From positions 60,214,292-60,278,291 of the forward strand of contig OX359267.1 of NCBI GenBank assembly GCA_947179155.2: DNA of 64,000 bases, read 5' to 3'. The notes under the pieces are model-generated. The model ran no database searches. It saw nothing but the letters and a program-made list of their open reading frames with translations, and was not told the origin of the DNA. Made by a program: the position numbers and the translations under genes. This document shows positions 11,685-23,549 of this stretch, one piece after another. Each line of letters begins with the position of its first letter. Position 1 is the first letter of the stretch. Source of the stretch: Hedera helix (lineage: Eukaryota > Streptophyta > Magnoliopsida > Apiales > Araliaceae).

Positions 11685-14600
11685 ATGGAAGCCCAGCTCC
11701 TCTCCAGCTCTGTATTGGTGTCAAAGTTCCCAGAAAAGACACACTCAACAACAACAATACTAATTAATTCTATTAAATCACCACATAATAATAACCAGCG
11801 TTCTTCATCCTCTTTCAAAATCAACTTATGTTTCCCCAATACGGCGGCGGCAACTACCTCTTCAGCTTCAGGGTCTCGACTTCTCGCACTTGCTCGTGAC
11901 GTATCAGACGAAGGTGGACTAGAAGGAGAAGAACAAACAGAAGTCCACTTTGAACACGGGTTTGATTTAATTTCTGAAGATAATATCTCCTTACCTCAGG
12001 TAACCATCCATATCCCAATACATGAGCTATTTTTGGTTATTATTAGTTTGCGATACTGTGTTTATATAGTGGTTTTGCATCGTCAGACAGAGTCTTGCAC
12101 AACTTTTATACAATCCCACTTGAATTAGATCTTGTAAGCAGAACATCTTTTGGAAGAAAGGAGTTGTGTCTTTTTTGTTGGTGTATTTGTTTCATGACAC
12201 CCGGACTGAGATGTAGCTGTTCCCATTCAATTTAATAAGTCAAGATTAATATGTAAGACTAAAACCTATTTAAATATAATGATTTTTTTTGTTACTTTGA
12301 CTTTAAAAGTGGACTATTTTTTGGGACATTATTTGAAACGATAGTTGGAATCCAATTTGGGACCGAGGAAGTATTATATAAGTTTAAGGGAACTATCATA
12401 GTCAATTTCTGGTTAGGAGGACCTAATTTTTAAGCTTCTATTGCCTCTGTTTATGCGTCAGGGCCTCAAATACACAGAATGGATTCAATTGCTAGGCTGG
12501 AATAGGGAAGAATGTTGTATAAATATTATTTTTTTGATGCCAATATAGTTGCTTCAAGTGAATTGGGGAAAACACAGTACTGTTATGGTTCTGTGGTTTC
12601 CAAAAATAACAGTAGTGGCTGCAAACACTTAACCTAGCAAGTTATATTTAACACCATTTTGGAAACTCATCAATGTAGTTTAGTTTGGTGTATAACCCAA
12701 ATTGTTTCTTGTCCGTAACCCATTGTAAAGCTTACAATATTTTTTTTTCTGGGCCTCTTCAGCATGGTGATTATGAAATGCAATGATCTGTAGTTGCCAA
12801 CATGTGTAGATTTGGAGAATATGTTGAACGCATTAGGTGATTAGGTCCATGTCCACAAGTCATAATCGTTAACATAGTCTATGATTGGATATATAACATT
12901 ATCTTTCCTTAGTATATAAAATCCTCATTCCTTAATGTAGTCTATGATTGGATATATCAAACGACAACTTTAACTTTGTTGTGATGGTCTCTTTTATGTT
13001 CTGAAGGGTAATCCAGATCACAATTACAGTGGAAATGATGTAGACAGGACGTCTGATATTGTGGCACCTCCTGCGGTGGCATACGTAAGCGGTACAGGGG
13101 GAAGCTCAAGGGCTGGGCTTTTCAGAACTCCAATATCTGGGGGAGTGCAGAGTGCAACTTCAGCTCATGGTTTACCTAGACCGGCCTTAGCAGTTCGCAA
13201 TTTGATGGAACAAGTAAAGTAGTTTTTGTCTTTTAATTGTAACAATGACTATTAAGCTGACTATGTTAAATATCACTTCATATTTTCAAAAGTTGTGATC
13301 TCTGACTCTCAATCTTGAAATTTTATTATATAAGGCTAGGTTTGCTCATCTGTGCACTGTGATGTCCCGGATGCATCATCGACGGGAAGGATATCCATTT
13401 GGTTCACTAGTAGATTTTGCACCCGATTCGATGGGGCGTAAGTTTCTGTAATTGAATTTCAAAATTTTAGATTTCCAAGTACTTGATAGACTCTCTTCAT
13501 TTATTTGTTTTTTGGTTCTTCCAATTTTGAGTGTTGAGAATGAAGAACAATCAGATTCTTGTGATCTTTTAGGAGCATTCTCAAGAGGTTCCTTCTTAAT
13601 CATCTTGTTAAACTGTAAACTATTTCACGTGTTTGTCTATTATAACAAGTTTATAGGAGTCTGTAACTATTTCAGATAACTGTTGTTATGTGGTGTATGT
13701 TTTGACACCAATCATTCAAATGTTGAGGTATTGATCTCTTAAATACACGTATGGCACCTGAAGCATGCTAATGACAAACTAGTGGAAGAACTGGTGTCTT
13801 CCACCCACGTCTAAATTCCCTCTCCTCTGATACCAGCCGTGTCTGTATTTGCAGATCCAATATTTTCATTTTCACCATTGGCCATTCACACACGGAATTT
13901 ATTAGCTGACCCAAGATGCACACTGGTGGTACAGGTTAGTGCATTTCACCTCTTGCATTTACATTGTTTGAGCTGGGTAGTGTTCTGCATCTGTGGATTT
14001 CATGGATAATTAAGCTTTCATAGATACCTGGATGGAGTGGGTTATCAAATGCAAGGGTCACCATTTTTGGCGATGTCTTTCCTCTTCCAGAAGACCAGCA
14101 GGTGATTACTTCACCCCAGTTATTTTAACACTACTTTTTTTCGTTTTTGATAAGTTATATATCAACAGTGCTTAGATGCATAACAGAAAGTGATAGTGTC
14201 CTGGTTGTCATTCAGTGGCCATATTCAGGGCTTTGAACACTCTATAGACTCACTATGTTGCAATGTAGGAGCCCCTCAAATAGTGACCTTTTCATATACT
14301 CTCTCCGTTTTTAATTAAACGACAATAACTTTTGAAAGTTAATTTGAGATATTTTCAATCTCAAAATTGAGATGACTCACTACAAATTATAAAACAATAA
14401 AACTTACAGTGATACTTTTTAGATAGTTTACAATATTCATCATTTTATTGATTAAAATTAAAAGAATCTATGTTAATTTTGAGTTTAAGGTAAACAATGA
14501 TCAAATAATATGGAACGGAGGGAGTATTATATAAGTTTTCAGTTCATCTTTTCCATTTCTGCCTCCTTATTCTTCTTTGATTTTGCAAAGTGGGGTGGGC

Positions 14601-16457
14601 ATCTTTAGTGAATATACCACTCCTTCAGTCCATTCCAAAGCATCTGGAATTACTGATAGATTATATTTACATGTTTGCTGTATTGCCAGGAATGGGCTCA
14701 TAAGCAATACATAGCAAAACACCATCAAGGGCCTTCACAGCAGTGGGGGAACTTCTACTACTTTAGGATGCAGAATATAAGGTTTTGCTTTTATGTTCGC
14801 AAAGGCTTGAGTGAATGTTGATTTATATTTATTTTCTAGAAGTTCGAGTTATCAAGATCCAACATTTATTTGCCTTTCATGATGGGTTTCTATGCTCAAG
14901 AAAATGCTGCCGTTTTTAGCATTTAGAGTTTTGATTTCAGTATCAAAACAAAAGTCATGATTACAAATCTGTAAACTTAAAGACACTTGCGGATAAATAT
15001 ATTTCCATATGGTTCTTTAGAAAATCTTAGATTTTTCAAATCAACTCAATGACTCATATATGATCCAGTTTTGGTTCTCATGTGCAAGTGCTTTGAGAAG
15101 TCTTCTGCAAGTAAACAAGTTAATTTCTTTGTGCCTTAACGTTAGCATGAGGGTCTTATTTTATTTTTGGTTACTGCTAGTGATATATATTTCATTGGTG
15201 GGTTTGGCACCGTTGCTTGGGTTGATGTCAAAGAATATGAGACCCTTCGACCTGATAAGATTGCGGCTGATGGAGGTGAGCAAAATCTGAAGGTGAGTAT
15301 TAAATTTGTATTGAGAACATTACCGTCTTGAAACTGATTTTGGGGAATAAATTTTTGCACTCCTTCCCCACAATGTGTGCGTAGTATGTATGTTAGTATT
15401 ATTGTTCTGAGAAAGTATGCAACAACTAATATATATTCAAAGCAAATAGCATAGTTATGGTGACAAAATAATCTTACAAAAAATGGTTTCAAAATGATGT
15501 GGCAAGGTGTAGTTAGTTGATGATCCGCCATATATGGGTGGGTCTAGTGATAATAACCAACCACAACGAATTACATCATTTTGGTTCCATCTTTAGTAAT
15601 CATTTTTTAGTTACCAAAGTACTATTGCCCAGTTTTTATTGGAATGAGTCAGTAATAGATGTATACAGTATGAGTTCTTAGCTCAATTTATTTTATCTCT
15701 ATATATATATACACACAAGTTTGATAGCCTGTGCATGGCACAGACTAGTTTGAAAATATTTATTTCAAAATTTTATTTGTAATTTTCTATATATGGTTAA
15801 TTTTTATAATATTTGTTATATATTTATCTAATTTAATTAAATATAATGATCTTTATGTATTTATGAAACTTGAAAAAACGAACAAATATAAGTATCTTAC
15901 CAATGTTAAAATTTACGCATTTATCATCAATAATTAAAAATTCAATCTAACTAGCAATTACTGAGTCAACTTTGTTGTAATTATTTAACACAACATTTAT
16001 TACTGCCAAGTCAACTCGGTTGGATAATATGAATTATTATCGAGTTAACTTGGTTGCTTTTTCAATTAATTGAAAACTGAACTCAAGTCGGTCTTTATTT
16101 ATGTATGTAAATTCATACAGGAACTCAACGCAATCTTTTCAAAGCCCTTAAAAGAACTCCTGTCTTTGGAAACTGACGTGGACGATGTTGCGCTCATTTC
16201 TATAGACAGCAAGGGAACAGATATCCGTGTTCGGCAAGGCGCACAGGTCCCTTGACTTGCAACATCCATCTTATTATATGTTCCTTTTCTGTAAGTTTTT
16301 AATGCCGGTGATTTAACATATTTTTTCTTTCTCTGGACAGTTCAACATACAGAGAATACCATTCGAAGACGGGCATGGCATCGAAACTCTTGAAGAAGCC
16401 AAGGCAGCACTTTGGCAACTAATAAACAGAGGTCGAGTTTACAATTTGCAGAAGTAG
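11685..16457 (+). CDS. GluTRBP: Glutamyl-tRNA reductase-binding protein, chloroplastic (GluTRBP/PGR7-like)
   Basis: Nine exons join in frame: 11685-11999, 13007-13213, 13335-13437, 13855-13934, 14024-14101, 14690-14781, 15181-15292, 16121-16246 and 16341-16457 (409 residues). All introns are GT..AG. An in-frame ATG at 11664 would add 7 residues. Exon 1 is Ser/Thr-rich and acidic only late, as expected for a chloroplast transit peptide. Residues about 155-320 form the FMN-binding split-barrel (PNPOx-like) domain, with 'GLPRPALAVRNLMEQARFAH', 'GSLVDFAPDSMGHP' and 'YFIGGFGTVAWVDVKEYE'. Residues about 330-405 are the DUF2470-type C-terminal domain ('VRQGAQFNIQRIPFEDG'). The known family member binds glutamyl-tRNA reductase at plastid membranes, stabilises it and tunes the ALA supply for heme. 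The long N-terminus (about 150 residues before the conserved core) exceeds what I recall for the Arabidopsis protein. No lesions are seen. Confidence 0.92.
14299..14524. mobile_element. Stowaway MITE in GluTRBP intron 5
   Basis: The left end CTCTCTCCGTTTTTAATT and right end ATGGAACGGAGGGAG are Stowaway-type inverted repeats, flanked by TA on both sides (14297-14298 and 14525-14526). The 226-bp insert lies wholly in the intron between 14101 and 14690 and avoids both splice sites. Confidence 0.85.
15729..15748 (+). mobile_element. Helitron 3'-end-like signal in GluTRBP intron 7
   Basis: A perfect hairpin (CTGTGC-ATG-GCACAG) is followed by A, then CTAG, then T. That is the arrangement of a Helitron 3' terminus inserted at A|T. 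The 5' end is not identified; TCTCTATATATA at about 15696 is a possible one for a very short derivative. Confidence 0.4.
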
Positions 16458-17794
16458 AAGTTGAATTGCTCCTTTAGTATCTTCAAGACTGCAACACCCA
16501 ATGTTACTCTTGGCCTTTGATATATGGCCCTCCCTTCAACTTTGGCGACCTAGCCTACATTTAGAGCTCATGGTAAAAAAGATAGTTTACATTTAGTTTC
16601 ATTATGTCACGGTTGTGAGTAGCTTGAAGATGGGACTCTTTGAGTTTCTGTCATATATATGAATAGTGATTGTATTGTATTGTGAGTCGTGACATCTTAA
16701 AATATAGTCCCTCGTCCCAATCTAGATTTGGGATGTCTTGGCACTTTATGAAATGAAACTTTTAAAATCAACCTTCAATGGATCTCTGGAAATTTTCTTT
16801 TATTTTTTAGAAAGGAAGGTATACTCATGGTGACAAAATTTCAATGTTAGGCGTCTCATAAAGCTTCGACCAAGTAGGTTCTTTCTTCCGTCTTTGGTTG
16901 TCTCTGCTAATTTTCTCGAGTTGTTGATGGAAATAAAATCCGATTGCGACTTCATTTTTTTTTTTATTAAAAAGATGGAGGTTAAATTTGATACACATTT
17001 TACTTGTAATATCAGGATTTCCTACGTAACATATTTACATTATTTACATGAATAGTTTGTGTTACATGTTCACATGAATAGTTTGTTACGCTCCAAAATT
17101 AGAGGTGTATATATATATATTCTTAAAAAAGATGAAATATACATTTTTATTATTAGTTAATCGAGTGTTATCTTATTAAAATTACTATATAGGCTTCAAC
17201 TCCATTCTCTATGTTGAAGCACAAACTTTTCTGATAAGATAGATGTCTCCTAAAGGCAAAAAAGAAATTATAAAAAAAAAAAGGCAAGAAATTACAACCG
17301 CCTTTATACATTCATTATTTCTCCAGTTGTGTTCACGTATATATTGGGGGCTTGTCAGTATACTAAGAATTAAGGGGTATGTATGCATACCAACTACCGG
17401 ACGGACTCCCGATATCAATCAAAAGTCACCAATCAATCAAGCATAATAAATAACAGGCTAAAATCACATTACAACCAACCAGACCAGCGTATCAACCAAG
17501 CAAGCTGCTAGTTACTAACAAAACACAAGATACTTTCCCTCCTCACATACCAATATATCCAAACAAGTTAAAATTCTCATTTCTCCGGCGTCATTCAGCC
17601 ATAACCTTTCAAACGTTGAAAAATCCTAATAACCACCCCTAATACTCTATTCACAAAAATTTAAAATAAGATTACAATTTGGCCAAAACATATCAATGCA
17701 TTTCCACTCACTAGTAATGACCAGCATTAGATATTAGGATAGCAACAAACTACTTTTCCAGGATCATCCCGACATTTTTTTTATCAACTGGTCT
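16458..17794. other. Intergenic region between convergent genes
   Basis: It holds the 3' untranslated regions of the two facing genes. GTCCCTCGTCCCA at about 16708 looks like one end of an old Stowaway MITE; no matching end was found. No further gene is seen. Confidence 0.6.
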
Positions 17795-20170
17795 TTATAC
17801 TGGTATAACATCAATTTTTGACGCATCTTCACATCTCAGAACAATGCCTTCCAGGCTAGCTGGAAGGATAAATTTAGACCATAGGCATCCTGTGGTGAAT
17901 GGTTCCGGTGGAGGTACAATCATAAGTACATTGTCATTTCGCTGAACAACTCCCATCACACTAACTGTGCTTCCTTCTTTGATGTACCTACCAAAATAGA
18001 ACCAATTTTTTTTTTAATGTAACATCCCCTAATAATTCACTTTGAGAAACTTTCTGAAAAAGAATAAAACTTAAACTGGATTTCCCCCCGTTCCTAATTT
18101 ACATACGCAGCATTGACAAAACATGAAACAAGTAAACCCTATCAAAATCCCCACCTTCCCTGCTCTTTCATATTCTGCTTCCCCATTATATTTGTCAATG
18201 CCAATTTTGTGCCTTATATGGCATCATCCGTTGATATCTTCTTCTTTGCCACCATGGACGACGTAATTTTCTGCAGGACGTGAGGTGGGGCTTCTGCCAT
18301 GGTGGAGAAGAATTAAGATGAGACAGAATTGATTAACACTGTAAATGGCTAATCTTTTGCAGGAAGTGGTGATGATGGACAATTGAGACGAGGGAGAAAG
18401 ACCCAGAGAGAAAAAAATAGTTAAGACGAACATAAATTATACAAGAAATTATATTGGATCAGAATTAAGGAAGCTGATGTCAACTGTGATACACTGTTCA
18501 AACGCAAGCAATATAAAAAGTGAAGAAAGCCCGGGGAGATTCAAGAAGCGATACTAGCAGAATCGTGGGACATCAAACGTGGGAAGTTTCAATTGTTATC
18601 TTTGCTATGAACTGACGGTGTTTTTGCAAGTGCTGCGTATATAAATTAGTAACGAGGGACTGGATAACCAGTTTACTCTAAAACTTATCAGAAATTTAAG
18701 ACTAAACATAAAATTAAATGCTAATTAGGATAAAGACGTCTTAATTTGTCCTCCAATTACTGTGTAAACTGCGGTCAGGATAGTAGATAAAGACTGTTTG
18801 TACTTGGTAGATATGCAAAATGCTTCAGCACCATACTACTGTTGTTAGCTACATTGTCTATAAAAACATGGAATAATTTAAAGACAAAATAATACTTTTC
18901 ATGTACCCCACATGCTATGATCTCGACTTCAATGACTATTGACTAAATCAGAATATACCAGTAGGAAAGCTAACTTAAAATTTTAATTATATAAATAAAT
19001 ATAAAAAAAAAATACCCTTCTTTTAATCGCATTACACGATCATCACTTGAAAGGTTCCTCTCACCCAACCAGCTGACAAATTCTGGAGATAAGTCTTTAT
19101 TTAAAGGGTTGACATCAACCACAACAGATTCCTCCACATAAGGAGAAACCCTTGCGCCATAACCAGTCTTAACCAATGCTCTCAACCCAGACTGAAAATC
19201 AGAGATGTAGAAGTCAACCACGTGCCTCTGCCAAATAAAACAAACAGAATGCATGAGTAGATATTATGAAACCTAAGCAGCGTAAAAATTAATTGACAAC
19301 TCCCAGAAATTACATGGAGAAGACCTTATGACTTTAGTCAATTACGAGGTGGGAAACTATATTCATATGGTGCCAGAGACATTAATATCTGACACAAGCT
19401 CTAGATCATTTGAGGATAAAACAGCTATTATATTCTTCTACATAAGAAATTTATTTATTAATTTTTTTTTTTGCTAATTAGAAATTTAACACACCGAAGA
19501 AATCAAGAAACAGCTGAGGGAAGATGATAAGCAATATATTAAAAAATTGAAGCCCACATATTAGCTACTCACCTCCGATGATCGAAGCCCCCATGTAAAT
19601 CGACGATGAGTTGGGTTGGCAGCTTTTGAATCCCATCCTCGATACTCATATAAACATGTAGATGTATAGACACATCTTGGAACTCTTTGGAAGGATGAGT
19701 CCAGGGGCACATTTCCACAGGTCACCACCTTCACAAATAAGCTAACCACAATTTAAAAGCTAAGCAAAAGATGTTAATCAAGCATATGCAACCATAAAAA
19801 TTATAATATTAAAAAAAAAATGTAATAAGACTTGCTCAAAACAAATGCAATAAATTTTCACTCATGCATATTTAGGATATAGCTGTAATCGCTTCGACGT
19901 CCTATCTATATGCATCAGGTACTGATGCCAATCATGTAGCATTTTCAACAAAATCCTCGGTTACAATTACCAAAAACTGGGCATTGAAAACGGATTTTAA
20001 TTTTGGTTTTACTTTTGACTTGTACGATTAACATTATATTCTTAGAACTTCTTATTCCTAGAAATCTTTCTTGAGGTTAAATAATAGGATTAAAAACAAG
20101 TTCAACCCTGAACTATAGGCTTCTCTGGCCAGAAGATCCAACTGCAAAATGTAACCAAAAGAAAAACTTG

Positions 20171-20204
<34 letters not shown>

Positions 20205-20937
20205 GGAAGAGAGAGAGAAAAAGAAGTTAATTGAACCCAGTGTGGGAAATGGCATATGCCTTGAAGATTACACTCAAGGTCACTGGTTCCAAATCCCTAT
20301 ACTTGGGGAACAGAATTAGTTACAAGAGAGAAGAGGGGGGGGGGGGGGGGGGGGTTACTTAACCCCTTAGAAAGAACACTTCCAGCCACCCATCAGTTTT
20401 TATATATTTTTTGGGGGGCAGGTGTAGGTGGAGGATAGAAATTCTCCTTGGTCTTTATTTGTAATACATTCATTAAAAGCGCCAAAAATGGGGTCCACCC
20501 ATGTAGTATACAAACCTAGTCTTTCTTATTAAACTAAAAATATTTACATTCACGGAGATCAAATCATGGTGGTTTAAATTAGGGGGTATGGCATGTTAAT
20601 TTGAGGATTCAGACAATGTTGAGATCAGATGAGATTGAGCTGGAGAATTAATGACCAAGGGTCATAGTAGCTGGGAAAGTGTAGTGGTAGAGATTGAGAC
20701 AATGGAAATTATAGTGGGGCAATGGAAGCAGGTCAATCTATCAATTCAAAAAATATACATATCATGGGCCAACTTCATTATCATAGTGAAGACACATGAA
20801 AGATGGGGTGTACCATGATAAAGCAAGTCCCTTAGGTGGTGAAGGTTGTGGAGGAATGGGAGGTTTTTTGCATTTAATTTTAGGGTTTGATAGAGATCTC
20901 CCTAGAGCACAAACCTTAAGAGTGAAAATTTTATCAA

Positions 20938-20995
<58 letters not shown>

Positions 20996-23549
20996 TAGGG
21001 GGGTTCAACTGGTAAATTGGACCGGTACCGAAATTTGGCATATAAAAACCGAAAAACCGAAAATTAATATAATTAATATTTTATTATTATTATTATTAAT
21101 TATTTATTATTAATAATAATAAATAAAAATATAAAAAACTGGTATATACAGATTTTTTGTACTGGTACCAGACCGGTTCGTTTTGTACCGAACCGAACGG
21201 TTCGGTCCGGTACGAAAAAACCGAAACATTTACACAGGCCTAATAGAGAGAGAAAGAGAATAGACAATCTCTAACAAATGGTGGCTATAAGGCCTTAAGT
21301 GGCCACCAAATCTTAAACATTCATTGCAAGATCTAATTGCCAAAATTTTAAAAACAATAGGGCTGCAACATTGTGTTGCGGACTAACTTCACTACCACAA
21401 CACTGCGATGTAGAAGAAGAAATACAACTTTGAATTAACAGAAAAGCAACTTCCCTACCGCAACACAATGTTGCGGAAGGTCTTATTCTTTTTAAAGTGC
21501 TGACAACCAGATCTAGCAAAATATTAGTGGACAAGGCCTGTAACCACTATTTGCTATGGATCAGCTCCCATATATACATATATATGTGTGTGTGTGTGTG
21601 TGCGCGCGCGCGCGCGTAGTTAAGACACGTATTTAAACCATTATTGAATTACTATCTAGAGAATAAAATAGAGAAGAAACACAAAATTTCCAAGTAATTA
21701 GTATGCTTGTCCAGATACACCAACAAAACCATCTCTCTAAATCCATTTAATAGTGAAAACCACGAGTCTACGACCTCCTCCTTTTTACAGCTGTAAGGCT
21801 CCCCTAACATGACCAACAAGGAAAATACCAGCCTTTTAGTTTCTATTTGAACTCATCCGCCCCCACTTGAACAAGAATTTCTATACTTTTTAACGATCCC
21901 AACATACACCACCAAATCAAAAAGTCTGAAGACTTGCTGAAGCTAGACTTGGGAGATGCGATCTCAACTAGAAATTCAATAAGAGAAACAGAGGTTAAAT
22001 TAGATTACAAAATAAATAAGATTAAACAAGGGGGAGAAGGATTTGAAATCTCAACAATTTAGACACTGTTTCTCTTAGGCTTTCACTTTCTGCACTCAAG
22101 GATGGTGAAGATGGTCTCTCAGATTCCGTACTTAAGTATAACATCTCTCATCGAATCTGGTTTGTAACTTTTGTTGACATATAAAGTTATCACACGGATC
22201 TGACATATAAAGTTATCACACAGATCTGTTTTAACCCTAATTCAGAGCTAATAATTGTATTCATACAATTGATATGTGGGAAAAATCCTTTATTCTAATC
22301 ACGAAACCACCTCCGAATTTGTGATACACACACACACACACACACACATTAGCAGTTTTATATTATTTATTAATTTATGACTTCATGCTAATGGTGATGC
22401 CACATGTCAAATGTTTTACTTGGACAGTTACCGACCATGACCCAGTCTTTCTGTGTAAATCTAGATATTGGGTAATTAAATCTGGATTGGGATAGTCAAG
22501 GTCAAAAAGAGGATTTCTCATTTCTCTCTCTCGTTCAAAACTTTGGTATAGGTTCAAATCCTATTGGATGCAATTTATTTCCATATATTTTTTTAGTAAA
22601 AAATGAACAAGTACGTCTCAGCTTTATCAAAAAAGAGAAAACATACCCCAGAGACCTTTACATACTGTCCATCTTTCGCTGTTCTAAGCTCAGCATCTGG
22701 GTAGCTGGTAATGAAGTCAATGATAGATCTTCTTCCCCAACAAGTATTCCAGGTGAATAATGCTGCAACAATTCCGAAAAGAACCACAACAACAATAAGG
22801 AGAATAGCATTATGGACAGCCCCAAGAATGAAACCACCTGCAATGAACCCCATCACAAAGAGCAGAATCATTGACCACAAGATTGGCTTTGGGAAGTTCC
22901 TCTTAAAGGAATAGTCTTCGTCTTGGCTAAGAGTTGTCACGGCCTGGTTATTAGTAACGGATGAACCATGTAGTTTGATTGAACCTTTGGAGTCCAAAGG
23001 ACCAGAAACCTTCCTCCTTGGGGCCCCTGATGAATTTAGTGGCCCAGAAGAGATGGGACCAGATGTAATGAGTCCGGTTGTAGGGAGAACTGGTGGTAAA
23101 GGACCTGAGTTTTGGCGCGTAACTGGAGTCACTCCACCAGATTGGGGCCCAGATGACTTCTTTAATGGTTCCCCGTGTTTATTCAGTGGTCCAGAGCTCG
23201 ACTTCTTCACATTAACTGAACCAGAAATCCCACCAGATGACACAGGACCTGATGTGGAATAGCTAGCCCTAGCTGCTGTATTAGGCATGATAGGTCCTGA
23301 ATGTGAAGCACTTCCTGCGAAAGATCCAGTTCTTGAAGGAGCATTAGTTATCGGTCCAGATTTCCTCGTCTTGGATCCATCCACAGGTAAATCAAACATC
23401 TTCCCAAGCTCTCCTGACTTTTTGATGTCTCCGCCAGTATATGGCATGGCCGTTGAGCTCATTGTAGGGGTCCTTTCTTTTGGCTGCTCAGGCCGACCTG
23501 ATACATAAAGGCCATTGCTCAGCTGATGAGATGGGAATCTGGAACCCAT
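17795..23549 (-). CDS. SHOU4L: SHOU4/SHOU4L-like membrane protein (At1g16860/At1g78880 family)
   Basis: Four coding exons on the minus strand: 23549-22647, 19728-19573, 19227-19016 and 17987-17795 (487 residues). All junctions are GT..AG and in frame. The start 'MGSRFPSHQLSNGLYVSGRP' matches the family. The N-terminal ~220 residues are low complexity with many Ser-Gly-Pro repeats. Two adjacent hydrophobic segments lie at about 223-245 and 247-266. The conserved C-terminal half follows ('TCGNVPLDSSFQRVPRCVY', 'RRFTWGLRSSE', 'VVQRNDNVLMIVPP', ending 'IDVIPV'). The length is close to the Arabidopsis proteins (about 474 residues). SHOU4 proteins are reported to restrain delivery of cellulose synthase complexes to the plasma membrane; the older 'ubiquitin protease-related' label has no catalytic residues behind it here. 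An upstream in-frame ATG (23582) adds 11 non-conserved residues and was not chosen. The 2.9-kb first coding intron collects microsatellites and a MITE. Confidence 0.92.
20184..20206 (+). repeat. Poly-G run (G23) in SHOU4L intron
   Basis: Twenty-three consecutive G on the plus strand. A second run of 20 G lies at 20335-20354. Such long runs can form quadruplexes and are also prone to sequencing length error. Confidence 0.85.
20937..20995 (+). repeat. (TA)n(GA)n microsatellite in SHOU4L intron
   Basis: About 15 TA units pass directly into about 12 GA units. The GA block abuts the hAT-like MITE at 20996. Confidence 0.9.
20996..21242. mobile_element. hAT-like MITE in SHOU4L intron
   Basis: The left end TAGGGGGGTTCAACTGG and right end (reverse complement TAGGCCTGTGTAAATG) resemble the hAT-type TAGGGSTGTNAA terminus. 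The flanks AGAGAGAG and ATAGAGAG agree at 7 of 8 bases, although the left one is microsatellite. The interior has repeated CCGAACCG/CCGGTACC-like words and no coding capacity. Confidence 0.6.
21584..21616 (+). repeat. (TG)n(CG)n alternating tract in SHOU4L intron
   Basis: About nine TG/GT steps continue into about seven CG steps. Alternating purine-pyrimidine of this kind is a classic Z-DNA-prone sequence. Confidence 0.9.
22326..22349 (+). repeat. (CA)12 microsatellite in SHOU4L intron
   Basis: A simple CA dinucleotide run, about 300 bp from the end of the first coding exon. Confidence 0.9.

Noticed and set aside
12301..12380. Second Stowaway MITE in GluTRBP intron 1
   Set aside because: A right-end-like GGGACCGAGGAAG followed by TA is visible, but no matching left end was found.
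22711..23508. Plus-strand open frames of 67-95 residues
   Set aside because: They are the complement of the SHOU4L first coding exon, which has clear family similarity on the minus strand.
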